From Pseudomonas sp. PA15(2017) (lineage in GTDB: Bacteria; Pseudomonadota; Gammaproteobacteria; Pseudomonadales; Pseudomonadaceae), in NCBI RefSeq assembly GCF_001945395.1, contig NZ_MSXV01000059.1, forward strand, positions 154,790 through 218,789: a stretch of 64,000 nt of DNA, given 5' to 3'. The notes under the pieces were generated by a model that saw only the letters and a list, made by a program, of their open reading frames with translations, made no database searches and was not told the origin of the DNA. Position 1 is the stretch's first letter; the number at the start of each line of letters is the position of its first letter. The translations under genes were made by a program, and so were the position numbers. This document shows positions 8,434-16,859 of this stretch, piece by piece.

Positions 8434-9909
8434 ATGCCATCACCGTCCGCCAAAGCTGCCAGCCCGCGCTCGCTGGTCTTCATTCTGCTGGTTCTGCTCG
8501 CCTGCGGTTTCATCGCCACCTCGCTGGTCAGCTATCTCGCAGCGCTGGATTCGATTCGCGACAACATCGTCAACACCGAACTGCCGCTGACCTCGGACAA
8601 CGTCTATTCGGAGATCCAGAAGGATCTGGTGCGGCCCATCCTCATCTCCTCGATGATGTCCCGCGATACCTTCGTGCGGGACTGGGTGCTCGGCGGCGAG
8701 CAGGACCTGGAGCCGATGATCCGCTACCTGCAGGAGGTGCAAAGCCACTATGGCGCGGTTACCAGCTTCTTCGTCTCCGAGCAAAGCAAGACCTACTACC
8801 AGGCCAAGGGCGTGCTGAAGAAGGTCGACGAGCAGGCCAACCGCGACGTCTGGTATTACCGCCTGCGCGATCAGGAGGAGCCCTACGAGATCAATGTCGA
8901 CATCGACATGGCCAACGGCGATCGCATGACGGTGTTCATCAACTACAAGGTGTTCGACTACGAGCACCGCTTCATCGGCGCCACCGGCGTCGGTCTCACC
9001 GTGGACGCCGTGGTGCAGTTGATCGACCAGTACCAGCGGCGCTACGACCGCAGCGTGTACTTCGTCGACACCACCGGGCGTATCGTGCTCACCGGCGCCA
9101 GCGGCGGCCCCATGGGCGCACGCATCGGCGAACAGTTGAGCGACGTCGAGGGCCTCGAAGAGCTGCACAGCAAGCTGCCCCAGCCCAAGAGCGGCAACTT
9201 CTTCTATCAGGAACATGGCCGCGGCCATTTCCTCAACGTGCGCTTCATTCCCGAGCTGGACTGGTACCTGTTCGTCGACAAGCACGAAACAGGCGCCCTG
9301 GCCGGCATTCGCCAGTCGCTTTACCTCAACCTGCTGATTTGCGGCGTGGTCACCCTGGTGGTGCTCACCCTGGTGACCCTGGTGCTGCGCCGCTACCAGG
9401 CGCGCATCACCGCCCTGGCGACCACCGACTCGCTGACCGAACTGCCCAACCGCCGCGGCTTCGAGCTGTTGGCCAACTAGGCCATCCAGGAAGCACGGCG
9501 CGGCCAGAGCACCCTGTGCGCCCTGCTCTTCGACCTCGATGGTTTCAAGCAGCTCAACGACAGCCACGGCCACCTGGCCGGCGATGCAGTGCTGCGTGGC
9601 TTCGCCCGCCATCTGCAAGAGAACCTGCGCCAGTCGGACATCATCTGCCGTTGGGGCGGCGAAGAGTTCATCCTGCTGCTCAAGGACACCCCGCTCGACG
9701 CGGCCCGCCAGCTCGGTGAGAAGATCCGCCAGCAGACCGAGACCAGCGTCTTCAGCTTCGCCGAGCAAACGCTGCACACCTCCACCAGCATCGGACTGGC
9801 CACCCTGCTGGAAGGTGACGACCTGCAGGCCTTGATCGCCCGCGCCGACCGCGCCCTGTACCGGGCCAAACAGGCCGGGCGCAACCGCCTGTGCGAAGAA
9901 AGCCAATGA
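8434..9909 (+). pseudogene. Membrane diguanylate cyclase (Cache + GGDEF) interrupted by an in-frame TAG
   Basis: From the ATG at 8434 (8404 is an alternative) the frame encodes an N-terminal membrane helix, a Cache-like extracytoplasmic domain, a second membrane helix (about residues 290-315) and the start of a GGDEF domain (TTDSLTELPNRRGFELL). It then meets TAG at 9478-9480. The same frame continues without any shift to TGA at 9909 and supplies the rest of the domain, including the DLDGFKQLNDSHGH segment, the GGEEF active site and the C-terminal RADRALYRAKQAGRNR. The single stop is one C-to-T change from CAG. The N-terminal product lacks the active site, so the enzyme is likely inactive unless the codon is suppressed or is a sequencing error. 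A GTG/ATG restart downstream (about 9589) would give only a partial domain. Confidence 0.88.
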
Positions 9910-10127
9910 ACACCAACCTATGCCCCGCCTGCGGCAAACTCAATAGCTGCGCCCAGGCCACCAGTGACAGCGAGGTCACGCACTGCTGGTGCTTCGAGGT
10001 CGAGGTCAAACCGCAAGCGTTGCAGGATCTGCCGCCCGAGGCGCTGAACCGCGCCTGCCTGTGCCCAGCCTGCGCAGGCGTCGTACAAATCGTTGCCTCT
10101 CGCGAGCACGAACGCGAGCCCGACTGA
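9906..10127 (+). CDS. Small cysteine-rich CWC-family protein
   Basis: 73 residues with the ATG at 9906 overlapping the stop codon of the cyclase frame (ATGA), so translation may be coupled to it. It has paired Cys motifs CPACGKLNSC, CWC and CLCPAC, suggesting metal binding. This matches the short cysteine-rich CWC family found in Pseudomonas next to pseudouridine synthase genes. Function unknown. Confidence 0.8.
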   Translation: MNTNLCPACGKLNSCAQATSDSEVTHCWCFEVEVKPQALQDLPPEALNRACLCPACAGVVQIVASREHEREPD

Positions 10128-10130
10128 ACC

Positions 10131-10823
10131 ATGCGCCTGGATCGTTTCCTCAGTAATTTCCCCCGTTTCAGCCGCCAGGACAGCCGCCTGCTGATCAGCG
10201 CTGGTCGCCTGCGCGTGGACGGCGAGGTCATCTCTGATCCGCGCTTCGATATCCGCGACTTCCAGCGTGTGGAGCTGGACGACGAACTGCTGCAGGCCGG
10301 GCGCAGCGCACGCTACTGGATGCTGCACAAACCGGTCGGCGTGGTCAGCGCCACCGAGCACAACGAACACCGCACCGTGCTCGATCTGCTGGACGAGCCG
10401 GACAAGCACGAGCTGCACCTGGCCGGTCGCCTGGATTTCAACACCAGCGGCCTGTTGCTGATCACCAATGACGGGCGCTGGTCGCGGCGCATCACTCAAC
10501 CGCAAGAGCGCAAGCCCAAGGTCTATCACGTCACCACCGAACAGCCGATCACCGGCGAGTACGCCGAGGTCTTCGCCCGCGGCCTGTACTTCGCCTTCGA
10601 AGATCTCACCACCCTGCCCGCCGGGCTTGAAGTGCTGAACAGCCACCACGCCCGGCTCACCCTGTTCGAAGGCCGCTACCATCAGGTCAAGCGTATGTTC
10701 GGCCACTTCCGCAACCGCGTCGTCGCCCTGCACCGCGAGCGCATGGGCGAGATCGTCCTCGACCCACAACTGGCGCCCGGCCAGTACCGCGCACTCACCG
10801 CCGCGGAAATCGCCAGCGTCTGA
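10131..10823 (+). CDS. rsuA: 16S rRNA pseudouridine(516) synthase RsuA
   Basis: 230 residues. An N-terminal S4-like RNA-binding domain (MRLDRFLSNFPRFSRQDSR) is followed by the RsuA/RluB/E/F catalytic domain with the GRLDFNTSGLLL motif, whose Asp is the nucleophile, and the C-terminal EGRYHQVKRMF motif. It converts U516 of 16S rRNA to pseudouridine. The start at 10131 is four bases after the stop of the CWC gene, so the two are probably co-transcribed. Confidence 0.92.
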   Translation: MRLDRFLSNFPRFSRQDSRLLISAGRLRVDGEVISDPRFDIRDFQRVELDDELLQAGRSARYWMLHKPVGVVSATEHNEHRTVLDLLDEPDKHELHLAGRLDFNTSGLLLITNDGRWSRRITQPQERKPKVYHVTTEQPITGEYAEVFARGLYFAFEDLTTLPAGLEVLNSHHARLTLFEGRYHQVKRMFGHFRNRVVALHRERMGEIVLDPQLAPGQYRALTAAEIASV

Positions 10824-11171
10824 AGCGCCGCCGACCAGCGGTCATGCGGAATCCTTTCAGCTTCCTTGCCAGCCGTTTTGGCCGCTGCTTAACTCGAAAA
10901 AGATGTCGCCATGCCGCTCGATAGCGCCAGGCGGTATCGGGGTCGCCAGCGCGCGGCCCGCGTTACCCGCACAAGGGGCTCCTGCCTGGTGAGAAGAACG
11001 CGCTCAAGCCGTTCCATTACAGCCCTGAAACCTGCTTCACCCCTCCAATCACAAGATCCTCCAGCCTGACATTGCTTTGTCATGTCCAGGCGTTTTCCTA
11101 GCTATCCGACTTGCCCGGTTTACGGTTCGCCGTCAGCCGCATTCATCTTTTGCGCCAGGAGGAAAATACAT
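10824..11171. other. 348-bp intergenic region between rsuA and phaG
   Basis: No convincing gene is seen. A TGACA-TTGCTT-TGTCA inverted repeat lies at 11067-11082. A strong AGGAGG ribosome site lies just before the phaG start. No clear sigma-70 or sigma-54 promoter could be picked by eye. Confidence 0.5.
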
Positions 11172-12050
11172 ATGAAGCCAGCAATCGCTGTCATCGATGT
11201 GCACAGGACGTACAAGGTACACACGGAGTTTCACGCCAACCCCTCGGCCCAGAAGACCATCATTCTGGTCAACGGCTCGCTGGCGACCACCGCTTCCTTC
11301 GCGCAAACGGTCAAATACCTCGCCACCCGGTTCAACGTGGTGCTCTTCGACCAGCCCTACGCCGGCCAGTCGCGGGCGCACAACCGCAACGCCCACTGCA
11401 TCAGCAAGGAAGACGAAGCGGCGATCCTGCTCGATCTGATCGACCACTACGGGGCCCAGTACGTGATGTCGTTTTCCTGGGGTGGCGTGGCCACCATGCT
11501 CGCCCTCACCAGGCGCCCGCCTACGCTGGAAAAAGCCATCTTCGCCTCGTTCTCGCCGATCCTCAACGAACCGATGCTTGACTACCTGGGCCGCGCCCTG
11601 GTGTGCCTGAGCCAGGAAGACGGCGACAAGGTCGGCCACCTGATCAACGACACCATCGGCAAGCACCTGCCCTCGCTGTTCAAGCGCTACAACCACAAAC
11701 ACACCAGCCGCCTGACCGCCCACGAATACCGGCAGATGAACGCCCACGTGCAACAGGTACTGCGCATGGAAGCCCACTGCCACCTGGATTGCCTGAGCGA
11801 TATCGACATCCCGCTGCTGTTCATCAACGGCGAGCACGACGAATACACCTCGGCCGCCGATGCCCGCCTGATGGCCCAGCACATCAACGACTGCCACTTC
11901 GCCATGGTCAGCAACGCCGGCCACTTCATCGACATGGAACACAAAGGCGCCTGGCTGCAGACCCAGAACGCCCTGCTGGGCTTCCTGCAGCACAACACCA
12001 CGGGCAAACGCTTCACCGTCCACCCCGGCCTGCATGCCATGGCCGTATGA
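11172..12050 (+). CDS. phaG: PhaG-type (R)-3-hydroxyacyl-ACP thioesterase/transacylase (alpha/beta hydrolase)
   Basis: 292 residues, ATG at 11172 after AGGAGG. It is an alpha/beta hydrolase with the nucleophile motif SFSWGG, an Asp in NGEHDEYTS and a His in NAGHFIDME. Stretches such as NGSLATTASFAQTV, FNVVLFDQPYAGQS and NDTIGKHLPSLFKRYN match the PhaG/RhlA group, and the C-terminus and overall sequence are closer to PhaG than to RhlA as I recall them. PhaG diverts 3-hydroxyacyl-ACP from fatty acid synthesis towards medium-chain polyhydroxyalkanoate. An RhlA (HAA synthase) role is the main alternative; no rhlB is nearby. Confidence 0.85.
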   Translation: MKPAIAVIDVHRTYKVHTEFHANPSAQKTIILVNGSLATTASFAQTVKYLATRFNVVLFDQPYAGQSRAHNRNAHCISKEDEAAILLDLIDHYGAQYVMSFSWGGVATMLALTRRPPTLEKAIFASFSPILNEPMLDYLGRALVCLSQEDGDKVGHLINDTIGKHLPSLFKRYNHKHTSRLTAHEYRQMNAHVQQVLRMEAHCHLDCLSDIDIPLLFINGEHDEYTSAADARLMAQHINDCHFAMVSNAGHFIDMEHKGAWLQTQNALLGFLQHNTTGKRFTVHPGLHAMAV

Positions 12051-12067
12051 CGCGCAACAGAGCAGAC

Positions 12068-12102
12068 CGCGTTGCCCTGGCAGATGGCCAATGGGCAACG
12101 CG
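12068..12102 (+). terminator. Hairpin terminator after phaG
   Basis: The arms CGCGTTGCCC and GGGCAACGCG form a perfect 10-bp stem with a 15-nt loop, followed by a short T-rich run (TTCATTTTG). It lies 18 bp after the phaG stop and just before the tRNA promoter. Confidence 0.65.
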
Positions 12103-12105
12103 GGC

Positions 12106-12134
12106 TTCATTTTGTGGATGGATTCGGGTATAAA
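12106..12134 (+). promoter_or_regulatory. Likely sigma-70 promoter of the tRNA-Gly gene
   Basis: TTCATT at 12106-12111 and TATAAA at 12129-12134 are separated by 17 bp. A GC-rich discriminator (GGCGCC) follows, as is usual for stable-RNA promoters, and the tRNA starts 12 bp after the -10 box. The -35 box is weak. Confidence 0.55.
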
Positions 12135-12145
12135 GGCGCCCTCAA

Positions 12146-12219
12146 GCGGGCTTCGTATAATGGCATTACCTGAGCTTCCCAAGCTCATGACGAGGGTTCG
12201 ATTCCCTTAGCCCGCTCCA
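12146..12219 (+). tRNA. tRNA-Gly(CCC)
   Basis: A 74-nt cloverleaf including the encoded CCA. The acceptor stem is GCGGGCT/AGCCCGC, the anticodon arm is TGAGC-TTCCCAA-GCTCA with anticodon CCC, and the T arm contains GGTTCGATTCC. Its 3' half is the phage attachment core, and the gene is kept intact at the left prophage border. Confidence 0.95.
12171..12219 (+). repeat. attL core: 49-bp repeat in the tRNA-Gly 3' half
   Basis: Bases 12171-12219, from the anticodon arm to the CCA end, are repeated exactly at 51582-51630. The bases on both sides of the two copies differ, so the core is 49 bp. tRNA 3' halves are common targets of tyrosine integrases, and an integrase gene lies next to the other copy. 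Confidence 0.93.
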
Positions 12220-12412
12220 CTATTTCCGGGGCCCTCAGCGATACCGCTATATCGCTGGGGGCCGTAACGGGGGCCGTATCCCTGTTTACCGATCCGGGTT
12301 TATGTGTCCGCGCGAGCCAGTGCTACCGCTTGCGTGTGAATTCTGATGGACGCCTGAGCACGAGCCGCCCCCTATAGCGATTCTTCAATTTTCTATTGAG
12401 GGCTGGGGAAAA

Positions 12413-12685
12413 GGTAATTTAGGTAATTTTTTTCTGAGACAGCCTTAAATCCCTTTCATATCAATGGGTTAAAGCTGATTCTTAAAAGTAATAATTTGGT
12501 AATTTTAGGTAACTTTATTACCTCTTGAAGATCTGATATTCATAGAAAAATAATTCCATATAAATCAGTCACTTACAGAAAAATTACCTTTGCAATTACC
12601 CAAAATTACCTTCCTAGGTAATCGCTACAGCCCAGCATTTATCAGGCCTCCAGAGCTTTCCGAGGGGGCGATTACCAAAATTACC
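12413..12685. repeat. Iteron-like cluster of GGTAAT/ATTACC (11 copies), possible replication origin
   Basis: Copies on the plus strand lie at 12413, 12422, 12498, 12508 (variant GGTAAC) and 12617. Inverted copies (ATTACC) lie at 12517, 12583, 12595, 12605, 12671 and 12680. Several extend to AGGTAATTTT. The copies at 12605 and 12617 form an inverted repeat. The AT-rich setting and the presence of a phage primase-helicase suggest an origin bound by a phage replication protein. A regulatory array is the alternative. Confidence 0.6.
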
Positions 12686-12977
12686 CTTTTTGAAAACCGC
12701 TCCTGAGATCAGCGTCAGAGCAGGCGGTAAAGACCCCTTCCGCGCAGGGATTCGCAGGGTTTTCCGAATTCCAAAAATGGAAATGTGCCCAGGGCCTGCC
12801 TTGCGCCGGGTACCCTGAGGGGCTGCAGGAATTCCGACACGTTTAGCGGCCAGGTGTGGTGGGGGGACGACTGCGCGCGCCGGGTGCTGCCGCCCCTGGT
12901 CGGCCTCCCCCCGGCCCCGTCCGATCGCCCTGCCGCCTGCCTGGCCCGTGACCACCTCAGCACCGCCGCCCAGGCAC

Positions 12978-13000
12978 AAAAAAACCGCCCGAAGGCGGTT
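12978..13000 (-). terminator. Intrinsic terminator of the leftward Q-P operon
   Basis: Read on the minus strand, a 7-bp stem AACCGCC/GGCGGTT with a TTCG loop is followed by seven T residues. It lies 26 bp beyond the portal gene stop. Confidence 0.85.
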
Positions 13001-13025
13001 CACGTGTTGGCGTATTTGAATGCTG

Positions 13026-14057
13026 TCAGTTGGTACCGGCAGCCGTCGCCGGCAGCTGGAACTCATTGAAGCGCACCACTTCTTCCCCCAGCCACTCGTT
13101 CACTTGCGTCAGCCTGGTCTGGATCGGCTCCAGTTCGTTCATGGCCCACACCTGGGCGGCGTCCCGGATCGAGCCGAAGCCGCCAGCGTTCTGCGGCACG
13201 ATGCCCATCAACTGCGGCGGAATGCGCAGCGAGGCCAGCAGATCGTCCCGACTGATGTTCTTGATAGCGGCGAAGTCATCCTTGGCCGACACCTCGCTGA
13301 TCGGAATCAGCTGGATGCCCTCCTTCTTCCCACCAGGTGCGTACATGAACAGGTTGCGGAAGTTGCCCGGCCCCTTGCTGTCCTTCATGGCCTGGCGCAG
13401 GTCGGTGACGAACGACTCATCCTGCACCGCATCCGTCATGTACAGGATGAAGCCCGCGTGCGAGCCGTTCTGGTAATACTTGCGCCGGAACAGCGTGGCC
13501 GACTCGTTCAGCAGCGCGCTCTGCAGGGCCGCCAGCCACTCGGGCAGGCCGTAGATTTCCTGGTTGATGTCCGCCTCCCGCACGTGGCACACCGCACCAC
13601 GCCGGAACTCGTGCTCATCCTTCCAGCCGCGTACCTGGTAATACTGATCCAGGTCGGTACCGCGCCGCATGTACTTGGCCAGCACCGGCCGCAGGCCCAG
13701 GGTGCTGCGCAGCATGTTGTCGTGTTTCTCCAGGTAGGCATTGCCGAAGGTGCCCCAGTCGGTAGCGAACTGCTCGAACGCCTGGCGGCTCAACAGCCGA
13801 TGCGGCTTGAACGTGCGTACCAGCATGTTGCGACGGAAATTCAGGCCCGACTGCAGGTAGACGCTCGCCCGCGTCGAGCGGGCCAAGCCATCCAGCGACA
13901 TCGGCGGCTCATACCAGCGCCCATTGGCCCAGCACTCCAGATAATCCAGCAATTCCCGACCATCCAGCACCGGCACCGGGTCACCGAAGCTGAACGCCTC
14001 AGCCCGGGCACCCTGCCCACTCACTTGCAGGGCCTGTGCCCCATTCTCTGCGCTCAT
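13026..14057 (-). CDS. Q: Phage portal protein (P2 gpQ family)
   Basis: 343 residues, the length of P2 gpQ. Family features include the N-terminal MSLDGLARSTRASVYLQSGLNFRRN region and the C-terminal LRIPPQLMGIVPQNAGGFG segment typical of PBSX/P2 portals. Twelve copies form the DNA entry ring of the capsid and bind the terminase. Its ATG overlaps the stop of the terminase gene P upstream, so the two are translated as one operon leftwards from the divergent late promoter. Confidence 0.95.
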   Translation of the reverse strand: MSAENGAQALQVSGQGARAEAFSFGDPVPVLDGRELLDYLECWANGRWYEPPMSLDGLARSTRASVYLQSGLNFRRNMLVRTFKPHRLLSRQAFEQFATDWGTFGNAYLEKHDNMLRSTLGLRPVLAKYMRRGTDLDQYYQVRGWKDEHEFRRGAVCHVREADINQEIYGLPEWLAALQSALLNESATLFRRKYYQNGSHAGFILYMTDAVQDESFVTDLRQAMKDSKGPGNFRNLFMYAPGGKKEGIQLIPISEVSAKDDFAAIKNISRDDLLASLRIPPQLMGIVPQNAGGFGSIRDAAQVWAMNELEPIQTRLTQVNEWLGEEVVRFNEFQLPATAAGTN

Positions 14058-15817
14058 CAGCTGAACTCCATGATGGCCGTGTTACTGGTGGTCTGCCCTT
14101 CCAGCGGCTCATTAATCAATGCGTGGAACAGTGCCCACGCCAGGTCGGCATGGCCGGTCGCATCGCTGCGCCCGGCCGTGTAGGTGAATTGGCGCCCACT
14201 GGGCGTCATGGTCTTGCGGATGGCCATCAGTGCCTGGGCAACGTCCGTCCAGCCGGCGTCGAACTCGAAGCGCCCTTTACGGATAACGTCCCAAGCCTTC
14301 ATCACCAGGCGGGTTTTCACCTCCGGGCTGTAGCTGAACGTGCGCAGGCCTGGGAAGAACTGCTTCACAAGCTGCGCCACGCCGGCGCCCATGCCCGTGG
14401 TGTCGATGCCGATATAGGTCACCCAGTAGCGCTGGGTGATCTGCTGAATGGTTCGTGCCTGAGCCTCGAAATCCATGCCGCGGAATTGATGCTTCTCGAC
14501 CAGCCGGAACTTGCCGCCCGGCACCAGCGGCGGCGCCACCAACACCAGGCCGGCCGTGTCACCCGACTCGGCCGGGTCGTACCCCACCCACACCTGGCGC
14601 TCGCCCAGGGGGCGTGGCGCGAAAGGCTTGTAGTCCTCCCACACCTCCCAGCTGTCGACCATGCATGGCTGCAGCATCGTCAGCGGGAAGATGCTGTCGC
14701 CGTCGTTGACGAACTGGCACATCAGCAGGTTTTCGAAGGCCTGGGCGTCGTATTCGAGGCGCAGCTCGTCGAGGTCGAACAGATCGCAGCCGCGTGCCTC
14801 GGCGTCCAGGATGGTCACGATCTGCCGCCAGATGCCGTCCTCGCAGCGGCGCCCCTGTTGCAGGGCCTCGTGGCTCACATCGATGTTCAGGTGCTGCGCC
14901 GTGGGCTTGCCCTTGTTGTGCCGCTCGCCCGTCCAGTACACATAGGCCGGGTGCGCCATGCTCGAAGGTGTCGAGAAATAGGTCTTGCGCCAGTGCTTGT
15001 GCAGCGCCATGCCCGACGCCACTTTGTTGATTTCCTCGAACCCGTGCACCCAGAAGAATTCGTCGAAGTAGAAGTTGCCCGAGCGCCCCTGGGCGGTGCG
15101 GAAGTTGGTACCGAGGAAATGCAGCTCGGCGTTGTTCCAAAGCACGATGGGGTCGCCCGTCAGCTTCACCCCCAGCACCTCGTTCATGAACGACTGCATG
15201 TAGTTCTTGAACTGATGCGCCTGTGCCTTGCTGGCCGACAGGAAAATCTGGTTGCGCCCGGTGGTGATCGCGTCGATCAACGCTTCCCGCGCGAAGTAGT
15301 ATGTAGCCCCGATCTGCCGCGATTTCAGCAGCATCCGTGTGCGCTGGTTGCCAGCCCGGTACCAGTCCAGCTGGTAGTCGAAGCATCCATCCGTGAACGC
15401 CTCGACCAGCGTCTCGATCTGTTCTTCGCTCAGCTCATTGCGAACGGCCTGCTTTTTCGGCCCCTCGTTACGCTTGGCCAGATTCGGATTCAGCTCGGTT
15501 TCAGTCCCGCCCGCCTGGAAGCGCTGGATTCGCGCCTGCCGCTCTAGCTGCCGGTGCAGCAGATCGATTTCCTTGAAGTCGCCGCCCGTCTTCCCCTCTT
15601 TCAGGATCAGCTGCACCAGGCGCGCTTCCAGCGCCCCGCCGATCCGCTCGACGTTATCGGCCCTGTCCCACTCATCGCGGGTTTTCCAGGAATGAACGGT
15701 GCGCTCTTTCTCGCCCAGGTAATCGGCAATATCGGTGACGCGCCAACCCGTCCAGTACAGGAATTTTGCCTGGCGGCGGGAGTCGGTAGTCGGCGTGTAG
15801 GGGGCGGTCGTAGTCAT
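14057..15817 (-). CDS. P: Terminase large subunit, ATPase/nuclease (P2 gpP family)
   Basis: 586 residues. The N-terminus has a helix-turn-helix-like segment (WRVTDIADYLGEKERTVHSW), then the ATPase domain (KSRQIGATYYFAREALI is the Walker A-like region, and FYFDEFFWV the Walker B-like region), and a C-terminal RNase H-like nuclease (VWVGYDPAESGDTAGLV, IGIDTTGMGAGV). It packages DNA and cuts cos ends with gpM. It is divergent from the O gene, and a late-activator site lies 57 bp upstream of the start. Confidence 0.95.
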   Translation of the reverse strand: MTTTAPYTPTTDSRRQAKFLYWTGWRVTDIADYLGEKERTVHSWKTRDEWDRADNVERIGGALEARLVQLILKEGKTGGDFKEIDLLHRQLERQARIQRFQAGGTETELNPNLAKRNEGPKKQAVRNELSEEQIETLVEAFTDGCFDYQLDWYRAGNQRTRMLLKSRQIGATYYFAREALIDAITTGRNQIFLSASKAQAHQFKNYMQSFMNEVLGVKLTGDPIVLWNNAELHFLGTNFRTAQGRSGNFYFDEFFWVHGFEEINKVASGMALHKHWRKTYFSTPSSMAHPAYVYWTGERHNKGKPTAQHLNIDVSHEALQQGRRCEDGIWRQIVTILDAEARGCDLFDLDELRLEYDAQAFENLLMCQFVNDGDSIFPLTMLQPCMVDSWEVWEDYKPFAPRPLGERQVWVGYDPAESGDTAGLVLVAPPLVPGGKFRLVEKHQFRGMDFEAQARTIQQITQRYWVTYIGIDTTGMGAGVAQLVKQFFPGLRTFSYSPEVKTRLVMKAWDVIRKGRFEFDAGWTDVAQALMAIRKTMTPSGRQFTYTAGRSDATGHADLAWALFHALINEPLEGQTTSNTAIMEFS

Positions 15818-15862
15818 GGCGCCGATGCTGCCGCCCGCGCGCGTAAGCCCCTACCGGCGGGC

Positions 15863-15885
15863 GTTGTAGCGCCGCGCCCTACAAC
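15863..15885. promoter_or_regulatory. Ogr-type late activator site between P and O
   Basis: GTTGTAG and CTACAAC are perfect 7-bp arms around 9 bp. It sits between the divergent P and O operons, so it may serve both. The same element with the same spacing stands before V and before FI. P2 late promoters carry a TGT/ACA dyad bound by Ogr near -55; here the spacing is TGT-N13-ACA. Confidence 0.75.
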
Positions 15886-15974
15886 CTCACGTCATTGCCG
15901 CCGCCTCGCCCACTGCCGACCATGCCCTCAACGCGAAACCCGCCAACAGCGAACCGCACCGAGGATTCCCACGC

Positions 15975-16817
15975 ATGTCCGCCACCGCCAAGAAACTCCG
16001 CTCCAAATGGACCCGCATTGCCACCGAAGGGGCCACCACCGATGGCCGCAAGATCGAGCGCAAGTGGATTGAACAGATGGCTGTCCAGTACAGCCCCAGC
16101 ACCTACGGCGCCCGCATCAATTGCGAGCACATCAAGTCGTATTTCCCCGGAAGTGAGTTTGGCGCCTACGGCGACGTGGTCGCCCTCAAGGCCGAAGAAG
16201 TCGAGCTGAATGGCGAGAAAAGGCTCGGCCTGTTCGCCCAGCTGCAACCCAACGACGCCCTGATCGCCCTCAACAAGAAGGGCCAGAAAATCTACACCTC
16301 CATCGAGGTGCAGCCCGAATTCGCCGACACCGGCAAGGCCTACCTGGTCGGCCTGGCCGTCACCGACACCCCCGCCAGCCTGGGCACCGAGGCCCTGAGC
16401 TTCAGCGCCCAGCACGGCACCCTGGCCAACCGCAAACAGGCCGAGGGCAACCTGTTCACGGCGGCGGCGGAAACGGCCCTCGAGTTCGAAGAAGTGATCG
16501 ATACCCCCAGCATGTTCGCCGCCTTGAAAACCAAGGTCACCGAGTTGCTGGGCAAGAGCAAGGAAAAGGAAGGCACGGACGCCGCCAATTTCGCCGCCCT
16601 CGGCACCCTGATCGAGGACCTGGCCACCCACGGCGCCGAGCAAGCCGCAGCCTTCGCCGCAGTGAAATCGGCGCAAGAAAAGCTCCAGGGCGACCACGCC
16701 AAGCTCGCCTCCGACTTCGCCGACCTGCTCAAGAAGCTGGGCGGCACCCTGGACCATTCCCAGAAACCGCGCCCCCCGGTCACCGGTGGTGATGGCGCCA
16801 CCCTCACCGACTGCTAA
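15975..16817 (+). CDS. O: Capsid scaffolding protein/protease (P2 gpO family)
   Basis: 280 residues, close to P2 gpO (284). The N-terminal two thirds match the serine protease domain of GPO proteins (starting KLRSKWTRIATEGATTDGR, with GLAVTDTPASLGTEAL). The C-terminal third is a helical, Ala/Lys/Glu-rich scaffolding segment. It guides assembly of gpN shells and then cleaves N, L and itself. First gene of the main head-lysis operon. Confidence 0.94.
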   Translation: MSATAKKLRSKWTRIATEGATTDGRKIERKWIEQMAVQYSPSTYGARINCEHIKSYFPGSEFGAYGDVVALKAEEVELNGEKRLGLFAQLQPNDALIALNKKGQKIYTSIEVQPEFADTGKAYLVGLAVTDTPASLGTEALSFSAQHGTLANRKQAEGNLFTAAAETALEFEEVIDTPSMFAALKTKVTELLGKSKEKEGTDAANFAALGTLIEDLATHGAEQAAAFAAVKSAQEKLQGDHAKLASDFADLLKKLGGTLDHSQKPRPPVTGGDGATLTDC

Positions 16818-16859
16818 TCCCCACGGACAAGCCACACCCACGGAACACCGGAGAACCCA

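Larger units (their letters stand above)
12220..13025. other. Non-coding left end of the prophage
   Basis: About 800 bp without a convincing gene. The part 12360-12700 is strikingly AT-rich and holds the iteron cluster described separately; 12780-12975 is GC-rich and featureless to me. Open frames here (for example on the minus strand over 12614-13066) have basic low-complexity translations and no ribosome sites. The region ends with the terminator of the leftward Q-P operon. Confidence 0.6.

Noticed and set aside
9589..9909. Separate gene for the C-terminal GGDEF part
   Set aside because: The reading frame is continuous with the cyclase upstream apart from one TAG, and the start would lie inside the domain; better described as one interrupted gene.
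12614..13066. Possible gene on the minus strand in the left non-coding end
   Set aside because: Basic low-complexity translation, no ribosome site, overlaps the iterons and the terminator of the portal gene.
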